Translations under genes and position numbers: made by a program
NCBI GenBank assembly: GCA_900095095.1
Contig: FMBT01000313.1
Location: forward strand, 430,924-494,923
Reading direction: 5' to 3'
DNA: 64,000 bases
From: Fragilariopsis cylindrus CCMP1102
Lineage: Eukaryota; Bacillariophyta; Bacillariophyceae; Bacillariales; Bacillariaceae
Notes under the pieces: model-generated
Told to the model about the DNA's origin: nothing
Seen by the model: the letters and a program-made list of their open reading frames with translations, nothing else
Database searches by the model: none
Shown here: piece after piece, positions 43,801 through 54,677 of the stretch
How the letters are laid out: every line of letters begins with the position of its first letter
Position numbering within the stretch: the stretch's first letter is position 1

Positions 43801-45212
43801 ATTCTCGTAGGAGCGATACACCAATAGATAAATCGGAAGATTTTGCAACAGCATCAGTTGTTTCTTCATTGCGAGACGATACTTCAAGCGTGGTTAGTAG
43901 TGACCAAGCTTCGAGCATTGGCGGTTCGTCTCCTGCAACGAAGAACGGTATATCGTCGTCGTCTTCTTCGTCGTCATCATGGTTTCGGTTTGGTTCGAGA
44001 AAGTCAAAGTGTTCTTCTTCATCGAACGAAAACAAGAACCATTTCGAATCCATGGCGGCTGTTCAAGAATCAGAAGTTTTAACTGACGATTGTTTGTCGC
44101 CACCTATCGCATTGTTTTCGTCACCGCCGCAAAAAGAAACGGACGACGACGATGCTGTTGTAGCGGAGTCTCAGCAAAAGCCTAGTAACGAAGAAGAACA
44201 TCAACAAGAATCCTCTCTGGTGGATCCTCCGATGTCTTCTTCTCCGTCGACGATGCATTCTCGATCGTGGTTGAGATTCCGCCGATCTTCAAATTCTTCT
44301 CCTGGACGGAAGGATGGGTCTCGTTCCCCTTCTTCAAAGCTCAAGTCGGAGGCGAATTTCGAAGATTTTTCCGTTGAAGCTCGATCGGAAGTGTCAGACG
44401 ATTCAGAAGGTACAGAGGCTATCGAAATCACGCTAGCCATTCCTTCGGCTTCGTCGACCGAAGTTGAAGCTGAAGACTCGATTTCACCCCTGGCTGAAAA
44501 ATCAACCCTACCGTGTCGACCTAGCGCTTCGTGGTTCGGTTTGCGTCGATCATCGAAGTCTTCTTCTAAGTCGAAGAACGTGAATTGTAACGTAGATTCG
44601 TTAACAAAGGCTTCTGCTTCCACAAAGGCTTCTACTGTCTCATCTTTGACGAAGGGATCCGTTCCATCAGGAGGATCCGTTCCATCAGGAACTCGCCATC
44701 AACCGGAATTAGAACCTTCAGCTACCTTACTCACGACTGCCTTGGATGAGGATTGGCTACAAGAAGTGATGAGCATGTCGACTGCAGGAGGAGACACAGG
44801 TGAAATGAAACCTTGGTTACCTGAGACGGGACAGGAAGATTCTGATGAAAACCTCGAGAAGTCTTCGAGTACATCTTTGGGTCAATCATCATGGTTTGCC
44901 TTTAAACGTTCGAAGGATGACAATGAATGGAAGAATCTACCTTCAGGAGCTTCTTTTATGTCCTTTCCAGATTCAACGAAACAAGAAGCTAACCCAAACA
45001 CAATCATTATCAATTCCAAAAACGAGCAGAACAACATCAATGATGTCTTTCGTAGCCGAACTCGGCTCTTGACCGAATCTACTATTCCAAGTGTAGCAAC
45101 GGAAGACCCATACGAAGAGACATCGGAAGAAGAAGAATACTCCGACTCTGAAGGTTATGCCAAAGAATTGGAAAATGGAGCGGCCCAGAGTTTTAGTTTC
45201 TTGAAAATTTGA
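40878..45212 (+). CDS. Giant Q/N/S-rich protein with two inactive REX4-like exonuclease domains
   Basis: 1,444 residues, single exon. Residues 1-320 are mostly Asn, Gln and Ser runs. Two copies of a DEDDh exonuclease-like domain of the REX4/ISG20 kind follow (about 321-556 and 599-783). Each has ARVTLV, PVTDF(Y/C), EVERMLRG or QVERLLRG, ...GYxx..LxxLGL, and D-L-Y/C-L-Y near the end. The catalytic D.E box (family: LDCEMVG) reads SLHVEKVG in copy 1 and SLHCDLVR in copy 2, and the terminal H..ED is missing, so nuclease activity is unlikely; these may be RNA- or protein-binding folds. The C-terminal 560 residues are disordered and Ser-rich with five S-W-[FL]-x-[FWL] basic motifs. The tail ends acidic (YEETSEEEEYSDSE). 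Confidence 0.8.
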   Translation: MYLTDPGFNSIQSSQTMTMLSTSDATSSSNGEASEASSISSSVVAMKSQNGLLEQRQQASHSPTMPVSSLTVDVNSPPASPTDQSMSSSIASTTPNTTVIIDKNHQQEQQQQQQQQDKSKRSRRRRKAKTTTARGNQVEPVQHNNNNSSSSVSSSSINSLSPALKTNSPHSRSQYNNNNNNNNSYNNPNQYQPSPQQQQKQQQKGSSFRSPIVTWRSNNKQNRRNNNNNNSNYHHQQQQQQYPSSSPYNNNRNYIHNSHSPHHSSNNNNNNNNKNSKNYASPRNFNNNNNNNSNNNNNNGSLVCSASTGFPTSKKQHDAPMKKRDLYFSLHVEKVGIANEKNNNEQQQQDKKSPARVTLVNWENEVVLDTFLVVPVPVTDFYDTQIRPEDLRSSTTATTTTTTTITTDNGGDVGNNAVATSEVGVVDDSSSSSRITRFLADVRTEVERMLRGKILIGYELDGALQGLGLTHPKSDMRDSSAYFSSSSFSSLEEIGQKILDRTMDMAVPAPTPTCATTTTDVMMMMNLVTDDGISRRPIQSCVTTLDLYKNNRKEWEEALIAEAREQERKQQDHINMISRQRQQEQQQQQQQQQLYREPSLLAVSLHCDLVRTVLSGRTKTLARVTLVDGPTRNVLMDEFAQIHVPVTDFCGTGITAKDVKVANSSGANWNNSQNISAKPLAILRVQVERLLRGRLVVGYKVEDDLKALGLACPWTHVRDLAYFPAFLREKVVGGSRVVTVRSLDELSDEFLRYRLTPLGDRSRSTDLCRTALCLYETFRDQWERQQEETYRLQHQQHHHQQQHQQGRMMPTPSPSSVSSQLSPHHQQFHHYGQQQQQQLVVTPYGPAASMVSSTLPPHLPLPRQQQQQASMPEEQDSDSQSRINITSSWFPWGKNQPQPQTQQNHVAAVSPMLSPQAFQFLQEDPANQQVSASSKTSFFQQDNNSSISSFFGSSLFPEDATDSRYEGSMMSGGDDSRRSDTPIDKSEDFATASVVSSLRDDTSSVVSSDQASSIGGSSPATKNGISSSSSSSSSWFRFGSRKSKCSSSSNENKNHFESMAAVQESEVLTDDCLSPPIALFSSPPQKETDDDDAVVAESQQKPSNEEEHQQESSLVDPPMSSSPSTMHSRSWLRFRRSSNSSPGRKDGSRSPSSKLKSEANFEDFSVEARSEVSDDSEGTEAIEITLAIPSASSTEVEAEDSISPLAEKSTLPCRPSASWFGLRRSSKSSSKSKNVNCNVDSLTKASASTKASTVSSLTKGSVPSGGSVPSGTRHQPELEPSATLLTTALDEDWLQEVMSMSTAGGDTGEMKPWLPETGQEDSDENLEKSSSTSLGQSSWFAFKRSKDDNEWKNLPSGASFMSFPDSTKQEANPNTIIINSKNEQNNINDVFRSRTRLLTESTIPSVATEDPYEETSEEEEYSDSEGYAKELENGAAQSFSFLKI

Positions 45213-45922
45213 TATCGTTTTACGGTTTACACTATTATTTTTACTACATAAATAATAAATATATCGAGAAAAAAAATTAAATAGATGCATTGAGAAGAGG
45301 GAGAAAAAAAGTATCTATCTGCTAAGCTAGAAAATTTCTGTACATGGCGATACTTCCCCATTATATTTTTATATGTTTCATACAGATTGCAAAAAAAGTT
45401 GAATAAAAAATATCTAAATTACATAGATTACCATAAAAGTAACACTCATTTTTTCCCCCAGCTTGTATATAGCTGAATAGTATTCCTACTCGTTTTTGGT
45501 TGCACGCCAATAAATGAACGCGAAAGCCATAGAGCGTGCTTCTTGCTGTTAGAATAAGCCAAGAGAGGTAAGTGGGATGATTGTGATGATTGTGTACAGA
45601 TCGTATGTGCAATACTACTAACTATTGAATACTGTAGCTAAATACGGTAGCTACTACTAAGAATGACATCAAGTACAAAAAAAGGTCTTACCGCTATCAT
45701 GCATGCATGCTGTTAACTTTTTGACCTACCTTTGTTCTTTGTTTTTCTGTGTTCAGAAAATATTTCACACACAATTTGATTTTTGTCGTCGGCGTCCGTA
45801 CGTCGAAAAGAAAAAAAACAGCTCATCAAAGAAAACTACTTCAATTTTCAACTTCATTTTACACACAAACTTTTCAATTCATTGTTTTTCATTCTTTATT
45901 TATCGCTCTGAACGCATGAACC
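45213..45922. other. Intergenic
   Basis: 710 bp; 3' UTR of the preceding gene and promoter of the AAR2 gene. A CATGCATGCATGC palindrome lies near 45699-45711. No gene seen. Confidence 0.5.
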
Positions 45923-47785
45923 ATGATGGAAGATACTATGGGTGGCGATACAAATACGCTGATGCGGAATAATGGTAACGACGACAACAACGACAACGAC
46001 AACAAAAACAATAAAAATGATGGTCTTGTTATTGCTATAATTGATTTTCCAAAAGGTGGTACATTCGGTTTAGATGGACAATATATTATATTAAAAACGA
46101 ATAATAATAATAATAGTAGTAGTTTTATTGGTGTGAAAGATGTTCCATCTAATAACATGTTTCATTTAGTGACCTGTAATGGTAATGGTGGTACGAATAA
46201 AGATGACAATAACAATAACAATAGCAATACAGTGAATACGGCTGTTACTGTTGGATTTGTCATCTTTGGAGATGGTGGAAGACGAGGCAACAATAGTCTT
46301 AATGATGTTGATGATCATCATCATTTGATCCGACGATACGATCCACAAACTGAAGAAGTTGCATCCAATGAAATATCAACTGTGGATGAAATAACGAAAC
46401 GAAATCTACTACAACAGATACCAATAATGAGTCTGGATCCATCACGGAGTAGTGTGCTTCACTATAATCAAATAATAGCTTCTAATAATAATAAGATATG
46501 GAACGAACAAACACGATATATAAATGAATCATCCGAATTATTACTGACTACAATAAGAGGATTATCATCCGGTAGCAAAATTGTTCCTGGTTGTTATGAT
46601 CCAGAAGATGAAATGGAAATAGAAATAGAGGAAGAAGTGGATGAGGATGACACAACAAAGAAAACAACGCAAAAGAAGAAGAAGACCACCACCACAACAA
46701 AAATAGTAGATGGAATAAGTCTGACGTATCCACCAATTCCTGTGATTGATAGGAAACTTTCATTAGCAGCACATGCTACGAAACACAATGGTACAAAACG
46801 ATTCCTATCACGTTTAAATCCATCGGAACGTACACGATTATTTTTACTATCATCATCATCAACAGCAACTTCGTCGTCGTCGTCGTCGAATAACAATAAC
46901 AATAACAATAGCAGTAGCTTTATTTGGTTAGAACGGATCTTAAGTGACTATTACCATAATTCATGGAAGGCATTATTAGGAGATTTACAGTTAAGTTATT
47001 TATTATTCCTACATCTTGGTTGTTATTCATCGTTGGATCATTGGAAGGACTTATTAGCTATGCTATCATTGGCAGTACAACAACATATGCAAGTTGGTGG
47101 TGGTGGTAGTAATAATAATACTAATCATAGCAACAGGAGCAGTAGACAACACGACGAATTATATCATGGTTTGTTACGGTTATTACCGTATCAATTATCT
47201 AGTATGATAGATCCAGAATTTTTAGAAGATATTGATAGTATCGAAGGGGATGGTAATTTCTTATTACCAACTTTAATAAGATTATTAAAATATTACGAAA
47301 ATAATGTAAATTTTAGTTATGATGAGGATGATGATGAGGAAGATTATGATCTATTATCGAAATTCCGTCATGTACTATCATCGAAATTTCCACGAACATT
47401 CTCATCGTTGATGGTGGGACCAAGAATAACAAGAATACTGGAAGATGATGCTCCTGTTGATGAAACTAATATTAATATGGATATTGGTATGTCAGATTAT
47501 GATGACGACGACGATGACGATGATGATGGTCCCGTGGTTGTATCATCAGAGGAGATCGAAGCTTCTTTCGCTCGTTCTTCTTCGTCTTTCGTTACGCCCA
47601 TCACTACTACCGAAACAAAGGAAAATATACATGTACTGCGAAAGGAATATCCATTATTAGCAGCTGCCATTATGCCCAATGAGGATGTTCTTATGACATG
47701 TGCTCGAGCATTAGATGAAAAAGGGGACGTCTCTCTTGTTAGAGAGGCAGCCGCATACCTTCAGCAAGTAGAACAATACCAATAA
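45923..47785 (+). CDS. AAR2: AAR2 family U5 snRNP assembly factor
   Basis: 620 residues from ATG at 45923. After an Asn/Asp-rich leader, the AAR2 N-terminal domain shows VIAIIDFPKGGTFGLDGQYI, then IGVKDVP and MFHLV. The C-terminal helical domain shows WKALLGDLQLSYLLFLHLG, SLDHWKDLLAMLSLAV, LYHGLLRLLPYQL and DPEFLEDI. Usual AAR2 is about 350-390 residues; the extra length comes from Asn/Ser/Lys/Asp insertions. In yeast and humans AAR2 holds PRP8 during U5 snRNP maturation, a shuttling role. The C-terminal 100 residues (acidic run, then LRKEYPLLAAAIMPNEDVLMTC) are additional and of unknown role. Confidence 0.8.
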   Translation: MMEDTMGGDTNTLMRNNGNDDNNDNDNKNNKNDGLVIAIIDFPKGGTFGLDGQYIILKTNNNNNSSSFIGVKDVPSNNMFHLVTCNGNGGTNKDDNNNNNSNTVNTAVTVGFVIFGDGGRRGNNSLNDVDDHHHLIRRYDPQTEEVASNEISTVDEITKRNLLQQIPIMSLDPSRSSVLHYNQIIASNNNKIWNEQTRYINESSELLLTTIRGLSSGSKIVPGCYDPEDEMEIEIEEEVDEDDTTKKTTQKKKKTTTTTKIVDGISLTYPPIPVIDRKLSLAAHATKHNGTKRFLSRLNPSERTRLFLLSSSSTATSSSSSSNNNNNNNSSSFIWLERILSDYYHNSWKALLGDLQLSYLLFLHLGCYSSLDHWKDLLAMLSLAVQQHMQVGGGGSNNNTNHSNRSSRQHDELYHGLLRLLPYQLSSMIDPEFLEDIDSIEGDGNFLLPTLIRLLKYYENNVNFSYDEDDDEEDYDLLSKFRHVLSSKFPRTFSSLMVGPRITRILEDDAPVDETNINMDIGMSDYDDDDDDDDDGPVVVSSEEIEASFARSSSSFVTPITTTETKENIHVLRKEYPLLAAAIMPNEDVLMTCARALDEKGDVSLVREAAAYLQQVEQYQ

Positions 47786-48373
47786 AAATAGAATGACTTA
47801 ATCCGCTAAATACCATAGCAGACTATAGATACACCTTTTATCGGTGTTAGACTGAATATGAAATAATTATGCTACTTTGTACGAAACAGTAGAATAAAAT
47901 AAATGCGCCTCTTCTGAAGCATATCAAGGAAATTCTAGTTTACATTGTAGTTAGTAGTCTGCTGTTATTCATAGCCACATTTCTCTCTCTCTCTCTTCCT
48001 TCTTTACCCCGTGATGAGTTTTGTCTATTTTTGAACGGATATTTTGTCGCATGATTAGTTCTCGAAGCTAGAGAAACCACCCGTCCTTCGAATCCAAACG
48101 CTTCTTTGATTAACGAAAGATAGTAATATCTAGCGCCGCCATGGATTCGTTCGATACCACACTACCGGGGCGTGCACATCACACTAACGTGGGAGATATG
48201 CTTTATTTTGTGTGAGAGAACTGTAAATAACTACGCCAGACTGTATAGTTTTAAATCAACGCAAACATGCAATATATTGTTATTTTGTTGCAAGAGTTAG
48301 ATGCTTCGTCGTAAATAAACAATATCATTCAAAATGTCGTTTTTTTCATGTTGGCGGGGTGGTGGAAGATATC
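47786..48373. other. Spacer between convergent genes
   Basis: 588 bp between the AAR2 and GSK3 stop codons, with a CT run near 47979-47995. Nothing else supportable. Confidence 0.5.
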
Positions 48374-50491
48374 TCACCGACTGGCTTGTTTCTGATCACC
48401 AACCCAGGGAGGTATAAGCTGAAAGCGATAGGGAATATCCGGGAAGAGCAAAAACATGTTAGGGGTAATCGATCGCATATAATTTGCTATGTTTGCCGAC
48501 GCAAGCAAGCACACAGGTAAGATTGAAAACTTACCTTATCCAACCATTCTTTTGGTGATTCCAATTCATGTGGTGTCCAATCGAAAAGTGGAGGGAGCTC
48601 TCCACCGTTGTTAGGTAACACCGTCCCTTCTATCCGTAATTCGTCAAAGAACGGGTGACCGCACCCTTCTAACGGTTTCAATCTCTTGCTGGGTGTGTAG
48701 GCCAGCGTTTGTGCGATGAAATCCATCGCCTCATCGGGTGTTTTGTTCCTAAATATCTTCTTCCATTGACAACCCTTGATTTGCGGGAACTTAAATTCGA
48801 TGTAATTCGAGTTCATGCTACGGATTTCCTCCTTGGTGGGTGTACCTAATACCTTAATAATTTCAACTAATTGATCCACTCCGGAATCACCCGGAAACAG
48901 GGGTTGTCCCAAAAGCAATTCTGCTCCAACGCAACCCTCTGACCAGATATCGATAGCTGTTGTATAATCGGTACTACCGAAGATAAGTTCCGGTGCCCGA
49001 TAGTATCTACTGCAAATATAACTCACATTTGGTTCACCCCGTACCAACGCCTTCGCGGAACCGAAATCGCATAATTTCAGCTGTTGGTTTTTTGGATTGA
49101 CCAAAAGATTTTGTGGTTTGATATCCCGATGACAAATCCCCAGTGCGTGGATATGCGCCAACGCCCGTGATAGTTGATACAAGTACAATTTTACAAACAT
49201 GAGAGGCAAAGGGATGCTGTGCTTGTGATGCCGTCTGCTGATTGAATACACCGTCTCCGGGACGTATTCTAAGACAAGGTTGAGGTATAACTCATCTTGT
49301 TTTTCACCCTGATATAACATAACGAGGTAAAAAAAATACAAAGAAGAGAATGATGTATGGTCCGGCGATCGTGATCGATAATACAGATGTTTGTTGAGTT
49401 GTTCCGTTACCAAAAGCACAAAAATGAAGAAGGAGGTGTGCGTGAGTGAGGAAATAGGAGAGAAAGCTAGGCAAGGCGGTGATTTCATATGATCTACCAT
49501 CAAAAAACGAAAGGGATGTGCTAATGCGAGCAGCAATAATAACCGAATCCCCTCAGCTAAGCCATGATTAATTAAGATATGTATTTCGACACGTAAAAAG
49601 TCGGAATAGTTACGTCATACAGGGTTTGATGTTACTACTGAAGCGCATTCACTTCGCTTTCCTTTTGCGGAGATTACTCGATAGAAGTATAACCGATGAT
49701 GATAATGTCCCCGGTCCAAAGATTGGCATGAACAAAGCACAAGAATAATATTATGTATGCATGCTAGTACAAACGTAGCAGTAAAGTAAACGTACCTGTG
49801 AATAAAAACAATGTTTCAATGCAACGATGTTCGTATGTGGATCTTTCACAAGTTGTCTCATTATTTGTAATTCACGATTTTTAAATCGTTTGTCTTGTAA
49901 TACTTTTTTAATAGCAACAACCTCATTGGTTTCAACGACTTTTGCTTCAAAAACAACACCGAAACTTCCGTTACCAATAATCCGTTCTGCGGAATAACTG
50001 ATATTTTCACCACCACTACCTCCTCCTGGAGTTGATGAGGTACCATTATTAGGGGACGTCGGAGATGGAACGGAGGGTCCCACTGCTGAACCAGCCGCTA
50101 CTTGGGCTGCCGCAGCAGCATCGACCACTGTCCCGTCTGTTGTTGTGGATAAATCAGCGACTTCGCTGGAGCGACGTGGACGACTAGATGTTCCCGACAT
50201 GATAGTACTACTTGCGGCGGCAGCGGGTTTTTGAAGTGAAGTTGGTGTATCTTTTATTGCTGAAGCTGCTGATGCTGATGTTGATTCAGCCTCTGTGGTT
50301 GATGATAATAATGACGATGCTGATCCCGGTGGTGCAGATGGAGCAATACTACTCGTAGATGATGTTGCTGTTAATGTCGATCCTTTCAAGGAAGTGTTGG
50401 TAGTAGTAGTAGTAGCTACTACTTGTGATTTGACGTTGACGGCGGGAGGAGCGCTGCTGCTTGTAGTCGGTGCCGCGGATATCGATGCCAT
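48374..50491 (-). CDS. GSK3/shaggy-type serine/threonine kinase (three exons)
   Basis: Exons 50491-49796, 49308-48535 and 48418-48374, all joined in phase 0, give 504 residues. The start is the ATG of MASISAAP at 50491; an upstream in-frame Met at 50626 would extend into likely 5' UTR. A Ser/Thr/Ala/Pro-rich tail (about 1-160) precedes the kinase domain: [11 protein letters not shown] (about 172), VAIKKV (about 191), HRDIKPQN (about 290), DFGSAK and [11 protein letters not shown]. The latter carries the activating GSK3 Tyr. [11 protein letters not shown] and the last exon ([14 protein letters not shown]) close it. GSK3 acts in cytosol and nucleus in growth and stress signalling and prefers primed substrates; the priming-pocket Arg in SRYYR is kept. 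Confidence 0.92.
48419..48534 (-). other. GSK3 intron 2
   Basis: GTAAGT...CTTTCAG, 116 nt, phase 0, after EWLDK; the last exon codes 14 residues and stops at TGA. Confidence 0.75.
49309..49795 (-). other. GSK3 intron 1
   Basis: GTACGT...ATATCAG, 487 nt, phase 0, after KHCFYSQ; long for this window. Confidence 0.85.
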
Positions 50492-51485
50492 ATGGTAATG
50501 GATGAAATGAAGAGGAATGAATTTGGTTTGTTCCGGCCTGATGGTTTTTGTCACTTGCACTTCAATATTATTTAAAATCGTGTGTGGGTGGAAGATATAA
50601 TCCGTGTATTGATTTGCTTGTTCCAATGCAACTGACGGTAAATCAACCTTCTATTTTATTTAGTATATTATTAATTGGAAATATGATACTTATACGTCCA
50701 AGCTTGCTTGACGGTAAGGATGTTGTTGATGTGATGGGATGGGATACTTTTTTTAATTTTGAATCTTTAAGCTAGTACTTGAAGTGCGTAGGTTTCTACG
50801 TACGGAATAAATCTACGAACAAGTGATCAGAGATCAAGATATGATTTTTTTGTGCGTTTGTGATACTAATGATGCCTAAGATTCAAATATCGAATGCTGG
50901 TAACTGCTGCGTCTTTTTAAATGTCGATCCGATCTCCTAACGATAAAGAATACAATGTAAAAGGACCAAAGAGAGCTATTCCTGATGATAGCCTGGGGAT
51001 TTGGACTTTGACTCCTTGTCTTATCCTTGTCTCTATCCTCGTTGACGTGATTGTGACCTTTTCGTGGAGCTGCATGAGAATAGCTTAGTAACAAAGAGTA
51101 GAGAGAATTCCTCGGGCGAGAGAGAAGCCCGCGCGGTTCTTGTCGTGGCAACTTTGACAGTAGCATTGTGTGCGTAAGAAATAAAAGCGTCATAGAGATC
51201 TTTTTATTATTTTACTAGTAAAGTACTGTATTCCTAGGCGTTAGTTTGGGGATGATAATTGATTGATTGTGCGTAAACAGCCCCGAAGAACGACCTTCCC
51301 CCAAATAATACTTTTAGTCGTGCCTCATCACACTGAACAAAAATCAAAATCCCGCGATGCCATGATCATTGCTGTATGTCACCAACAATAATTCTCGACA
51401 CAACACATTTTAACTTTGAAACTTGCACCATAAAATATAAAAATAAAAACTTTTGTATCGATAGTATCCAAACTATACTGTAGAG
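50492..51485. promoter_or_regulatory. Divergent promoter, GSK3 and arrestin-like genes
   Basis: 994 bp between opposite start codons. No gene or RNA recognised. Confidence 0.45.
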
Positions 51486-53219
51486 ATGGAAAGGATGGGA
51501 AATTCACCAATGACAATCGGTCTGAAGGTCAAAGATCCGAAAGGATCAGGAGGAAGAGGCGGAGGACATCATGTTGCTGGATCAATTCTATACGGAAAAG
51601 TATATCTATCGGTGACAGAACAGGAAGAAACGGCAACTTCCATTCGACTGAAAGTTATCGGAAAGGAAAATGTTGTTATACATCATACCACCACGGAAGA
51701 GGAACAATCCTCTGATAGCAATGATGGTCGTCGTAGACAAAGTTCAACAACAACAAGAACAAGAGATCATTACGAACATTCCACACATGATATATGGAAT
51801 GTGGATCATCCACTGAAAGTATTTCCAAACGGAAAGATACCTCGAGGACAATATGAATTTCCATTTGCATTACAATTGCCCGAATCATTACCGAGTACGA
51901 TGTCTTCTGAATGGTACGTATCAAATACAATACAATACATAGTGTTGACAACGAGAACGATAACGATAAACGACGAAATATACATACTAATCTTTTATTC
52001 ATGCGATGTGATTATTTTCTTTCTCTTTTCTTTCGTTTAAAAACAAAATCTTAATGAAACGAATTCTTTCAAAAAACAAAATGCTAATGATAGTGGTCAA
52101 TCGACATGCAAGGTTCAATACGAAGTCATTGCTGAGGTTTTTAAGAAATCAAATTCATTCATGTATTCTAATCCAAATGCTAAGGAAGAAATAAATGTTG
52201 CCGCAAAATCCCTTACTATGACTCATCCCGATCAAGATACATCTCTGCAACTTCCCTTAGAGATCGTCCCGATTAATAGATGCTGTTGTTGTTCCTGTAC
52301 CAAACAAGGATCAATTGCACTCGAAACTAAATTTGACAAAACAACGTTATTGTTGTGTCCCCATAGTAATAGTACAACAACAACAACAGCAGCTGATACG
52401 GCGTATTATCGTAGTAATGAGAATAGTTCCAATCAAAATGCCGTTATGGTCCAATTCCGTTGTCAAAATAAAAGTACAGCCAAGGTTGGTTCTGTTCACG
52501 TTGAGCTCATCGAAACGATTGATTGGCATGTCAATGGCCATAAAGAATCAGTAAGGAAAATCTTAGCCGAATCAAAGAAGGATGCAGGATTATATCCGGA
52601 ATTAGATCCATTATGGCGTAAACCAACCCGGTTGGAGCGACGACAACAACAACAACAACAAGATGATTCCGAATCTCATTTGCTTCTCCAGTACAAACCT
52701 TGGCACGCGATTGGTCCACTAGTTGTCCCATCTTATGCCAAAGATACTTACAGAGGATCGGGTATACAAGTTCGACATGTTCTTAATGTTCAACTGAAGA
52801 CGTTGGGTTGGTGTGCCACGAATCCAGATGCAAGTTCTCTGGTAGAAGTTTATCGCGACCCGATGACAACGACGACGACGGCAACACCTACTACTCCTGC
52901 ATCAACATCAGCGGCAACGATAGTGGGAGTTAGTCATGATGATCGTTTATCATGTGAACAACAGCAACATACTACTCCTTCAGCTCCATTTGAAGATGAA
53001 TTTTCTTCAACTACAATGCCGCAACGAGTTGCTACAGCTCCATCGGATGTGTATGACTATGACAATACGCCCTACGGCTACAATACTAAGAATATCAATA
53101 CTAACGACTTCACATCCATACCGACGGTGGAGGCACAAATAGTTTTACCTGAGGATTGGAATGCTCAAACAGCTGAAATTGTGAATATTCCAATGGCGGA
53201 AGCTACTGTTTTACCTTAG
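51486..53219 (+). CDS. Alpha-arrestin-like protein (two exons)
   Basis: Exon 1 51486-51913 (GTACGT donor), exon 2 52094-53219 (TGATAG acceptor); the join TG|T keeps frame, 517 residues. The N-terminal arrestin fold: VAGSILYGKVYLSV, TSIRLKVIGKENV, GQYEFPFALQLPESLPSTM, then CKVQYEVIAEVFK after the splice. The C-terminal arrestin half: VMVQFRCQNKSTAKVGSVHVELIE and YRGSGIQVRHVLNVQLKT. The tail is Thr/Pro/Gln-rich and acidic. A CCCCSC cluster (about residues 204-210) between the lobes is unusual and could be lipidated. Alpha-arrestins usually recruit ubiquitin ligases to membrane cargo; no PPxY motif is evident here. Confidence 0.75.
51914..52093 (+). other. Arrestin-like gene intron
   Basis: GTACGT...GATAG, 180 nt, phase 2, with a strong C/T tract near 52010-52035. 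The acceptor choice is the least certain in the window. Confidence 0.65.
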
Positions 53220-53575
53220 GTTTTAGTCGTCGACGATGACGACTATAACAAATTTAAAAAAGCACTGGCGCTGGCACTAGATGATCGGATTAAAATGTCA
53301 CCTTGACATGAATCTTTTGCTGCAGGTGAATGAACGAATCGATAATTAGTTTCCACTCACTCCCCATCCCTTTCAATAATTCATACTCTCACTTTTCTTC
53401 TATATACTTTATTCATTGACTTTGAATAAATTCCAATATATTATTATTTTATGTAGTAAAGAGTAGTTTTCATTAAAATTACTCTTATTTCAACCCACAT
53501 TTTTACATCTAACTTACAGTAGCTTGGTGTCTTTGTTTTAGAGTTCAGCATGCTCTTCGCTTTAGAAATCTCATA
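53220..53575. other. Spacer between convergent genes
   Basis: 356 bp, AT-rich, no feature seen. Confidence 0.5.
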
Positions 53576-53642
53576 TTAGTTGATCACGCGTGAATGAATT
53601 TGAACTTCAATTTTTAATTTTTCAGATCTTTTAGGTTTATTA

Positions 53643-53676
<34 letters not shown>

Positions 53677-53983
53677 GACGATGATGATGTTGATGATGAT
53701 GATGATCATGACGATTATGACGATTGTTATTATTACGTCGTTGTTGTTGTCCCCATTGATCATATTCATTTCGTTGTTGATGTGATGATCTAGCAATAGC
53801 CTTAAGAAGAGTTAATGGTGATGGTTCATTCTTTGTGTTACTGTTACTGTTACTGTTATTATTATTTGTATTATTATTATTATTTTCGCCAGCATTATCC
53901 TGTTGCAAACCTGAAACTAATTCTTGTAATACTTCTACACATTTTGTACAAGATGATCGTGCTAAAGAATTGGTAATCGTCAT
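53576..53983 (-). CDS. Small His/Gln/Asn-rich protein, unknown
   Basis: 135 residues from ATG at 53983. The N-terminus is ordered-looking (SLARSSCTKCVEVLQELVSGLQQD, about 5-30, with a CxxC). An Asn run, SPLTLLKAIARSSHQQ, a His-rich HDHHHHQHHH and a Gln run follow. The tail is basic (KPKRSEKLKIEVQIHS). The CxxC helix and the TLLKAIARSS segment argue for a real protein. Metal binding by the His run is conceivable but unsupported. Confidence 0.45.
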
Positions 53984-54677
53984 TGTATTATTAGTATTGT
54001 ATTTGTATTACTGTTACTGTTACTATTATTATTATTATTACTTTTTGTTTTGTTTTGTTGGTTTTCTTTTTTTATGATGGTTCTTATTCAGTAGTCTTTC
54101 CTGTCCTTTCCCATTTTAATAAGATTCTTCCATTCATTCGCTCTTTCACACACTAGAAGGAATTGAAGTGCGAACTTGCGAACTTGCTTTAAAAAACAAA
54201 ATTTCATTCGTGGGGTTTTTTTGGCATTTGTTTTGCTTCTTGTTTATTGTGTTATGTTTTTAATGATATGTACGTTGTTTCTTACTTAACTTTGACATTT
54301 ATTCGATTAGTGCCCGCTTATCATGTACATGATATCCACGATGTGTCTTGTGTGCTTCTCAGCTACCACTGCTTCTCAGCACACATGTGTCATCATCTTG
54401 TACTCTTCTCTTCTCGTGCGTTGTGGCACATACAGTACATCTTTGAACATCTTTGAACATACCATACCGTACATTAAGTAACATCATACCGGTAAGTTGT
54501 AACGAAAGTAGGAACTAATTATATAGCAACCTTCGCTGGAACGAAGAAACAAAATAACACTACAAGATACATCACCATCATTGTCGTCGTCGGTTACAAG
54601 TGAGATAGGTAACATCAAAACAGAACTTTTCACGACTACTACTAGTTTTTTATTACGAGTAGGACGGTAAAATAAAG
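53984..54677. promoter_or_regulatory. Divergent promoter region
   Basis: 694 bp between the His/Gln-rich gene (minus) and the HSF-domain gene (plus). An ATTATTATTACTG microsatellite lies near 54010-54042. No gene supported. Confidence 0.4.
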
